Shown piece after piece: positions 63,720 to 64,000 of a DNA stretch of 64,000 bases. Under the pieces are notes generated by a model. The model was not told where the DNA came from. It did not search any database and saw only the letters and a list, made by a program, of their open reading frames with translations. This DNA is from Aphanizomenon flos-aquae FACHB-1287 (GTDB lineage: Bacteria; Cyanobacteriota; Cyanobacteriia; Cyanobacteriales; Nostocaceae). The stretch is taken from NCBI RefSeq assembly GCF_014698755.1, contig NZ_JACJTO010000006.1, forward strand, positions 91,781 to 155,780, in the 5' to 3' direction. A program made the translations under genes and the position numbers. How positions within the stretch are numbered: the stretch's first letter is position 1; every line of letters starts with the position of its first letter.

Positions 63720-63888
63720 AAATAAGTGCCGAACAGAGAAGCCAAAAGAGGCAACGCCGAACAGCACACCGAACCTTGAAAATATTATAGTTTGAAAGCC
63801 AGAATACGACAAGTACCCTGCGTCAGAAAAAGAAAATAACCTGACCGTGGTTGTAAAAACGGTTGAAAGAGCTTATAACAGACGAACC

Positions 63889-64000
<112 letters not shown>

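Overview
The window is chromosomal DNA of a filamentous-type cyanobacterium, most likely order Nostocales. It carries a beta-carboxysome operon (ccmK2-K1-L-M-N-O), NDH-1 CO2-uptake subunits, the desC-desA-desB desaturases, several families found mainly in cyanobacteria (DUF3038/DUF4335, DUF3153, DUF3172), many GCGATCGC (HIP1) octamers, heptamer-type short tandem repeats between genes, and the 5' end of a cyanobacterial 16S rRNA. The genus cannot be fixed from the sequence alone.

Layout. 1-9.7 kb is core: DUF3038/DUF4335 pair, an FHA-containing class A PBP, lspA, bioY and the pstSCAB phosphate transporter. 9.8-22.6 kb is an accessory island. It holds three xisI genes (one with an intact xisH), two copies of a Phd/YefM antitoxin with decayed PIN toxins, an intact VapBC-like pair, a two-gene ATPase + TOPRIM module, an orphan membrane protein, acnB with several decayed acnB fragments around it, a PD-(D/E)XK-like fragment, and a REP-associated transposase (RAYT) whose 3' end is split by a 165-bp MITE. 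22.7-32.1 kb is mostly core: DUF3153, TPR, argB, zinc-ribbon/FHA protein, pgl, MlaE permease, rph, CobO-like, RnfD-like, DUF2330.

32.3-42.4 kb is the inorganic-carbon cluster: CO2 hydration protein, ndhD and ndhF on the minus strand, diverging from ccmK2K1LMNO on the plus strand. Both arms serve the CO2-concentrating mechanism: the NDH-1 arm hydrates CO2 to bicarbonate and the carboxysome arm uses it. 43.5-51.4 kb has the divinyl reductase bciB, a GxxExxY gene between inverted repeats, a PLP enzyme, the three desaturases, DUF3172 and a Bax-inhibitor-1 protein. 51.4-64 kb has secreted or cell-envelope proteins, a CPA2 antiporter, a transposase relic, a 21-bp tandem repeat array, an MFS transporter, a glycosyltransferase, a C-terminal processing protease, a Ser/Thr kinase and the start of an rRNA operon with a near-consensus promoter.

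The most interesting part is the 9.8-22.6 kb island. The ATPase/TOPRIM pair has the architecture of known anti-phage systems. It sits among toxin-antitoxin modules and orphan xisI genes that each keep only the last codons of xisH.
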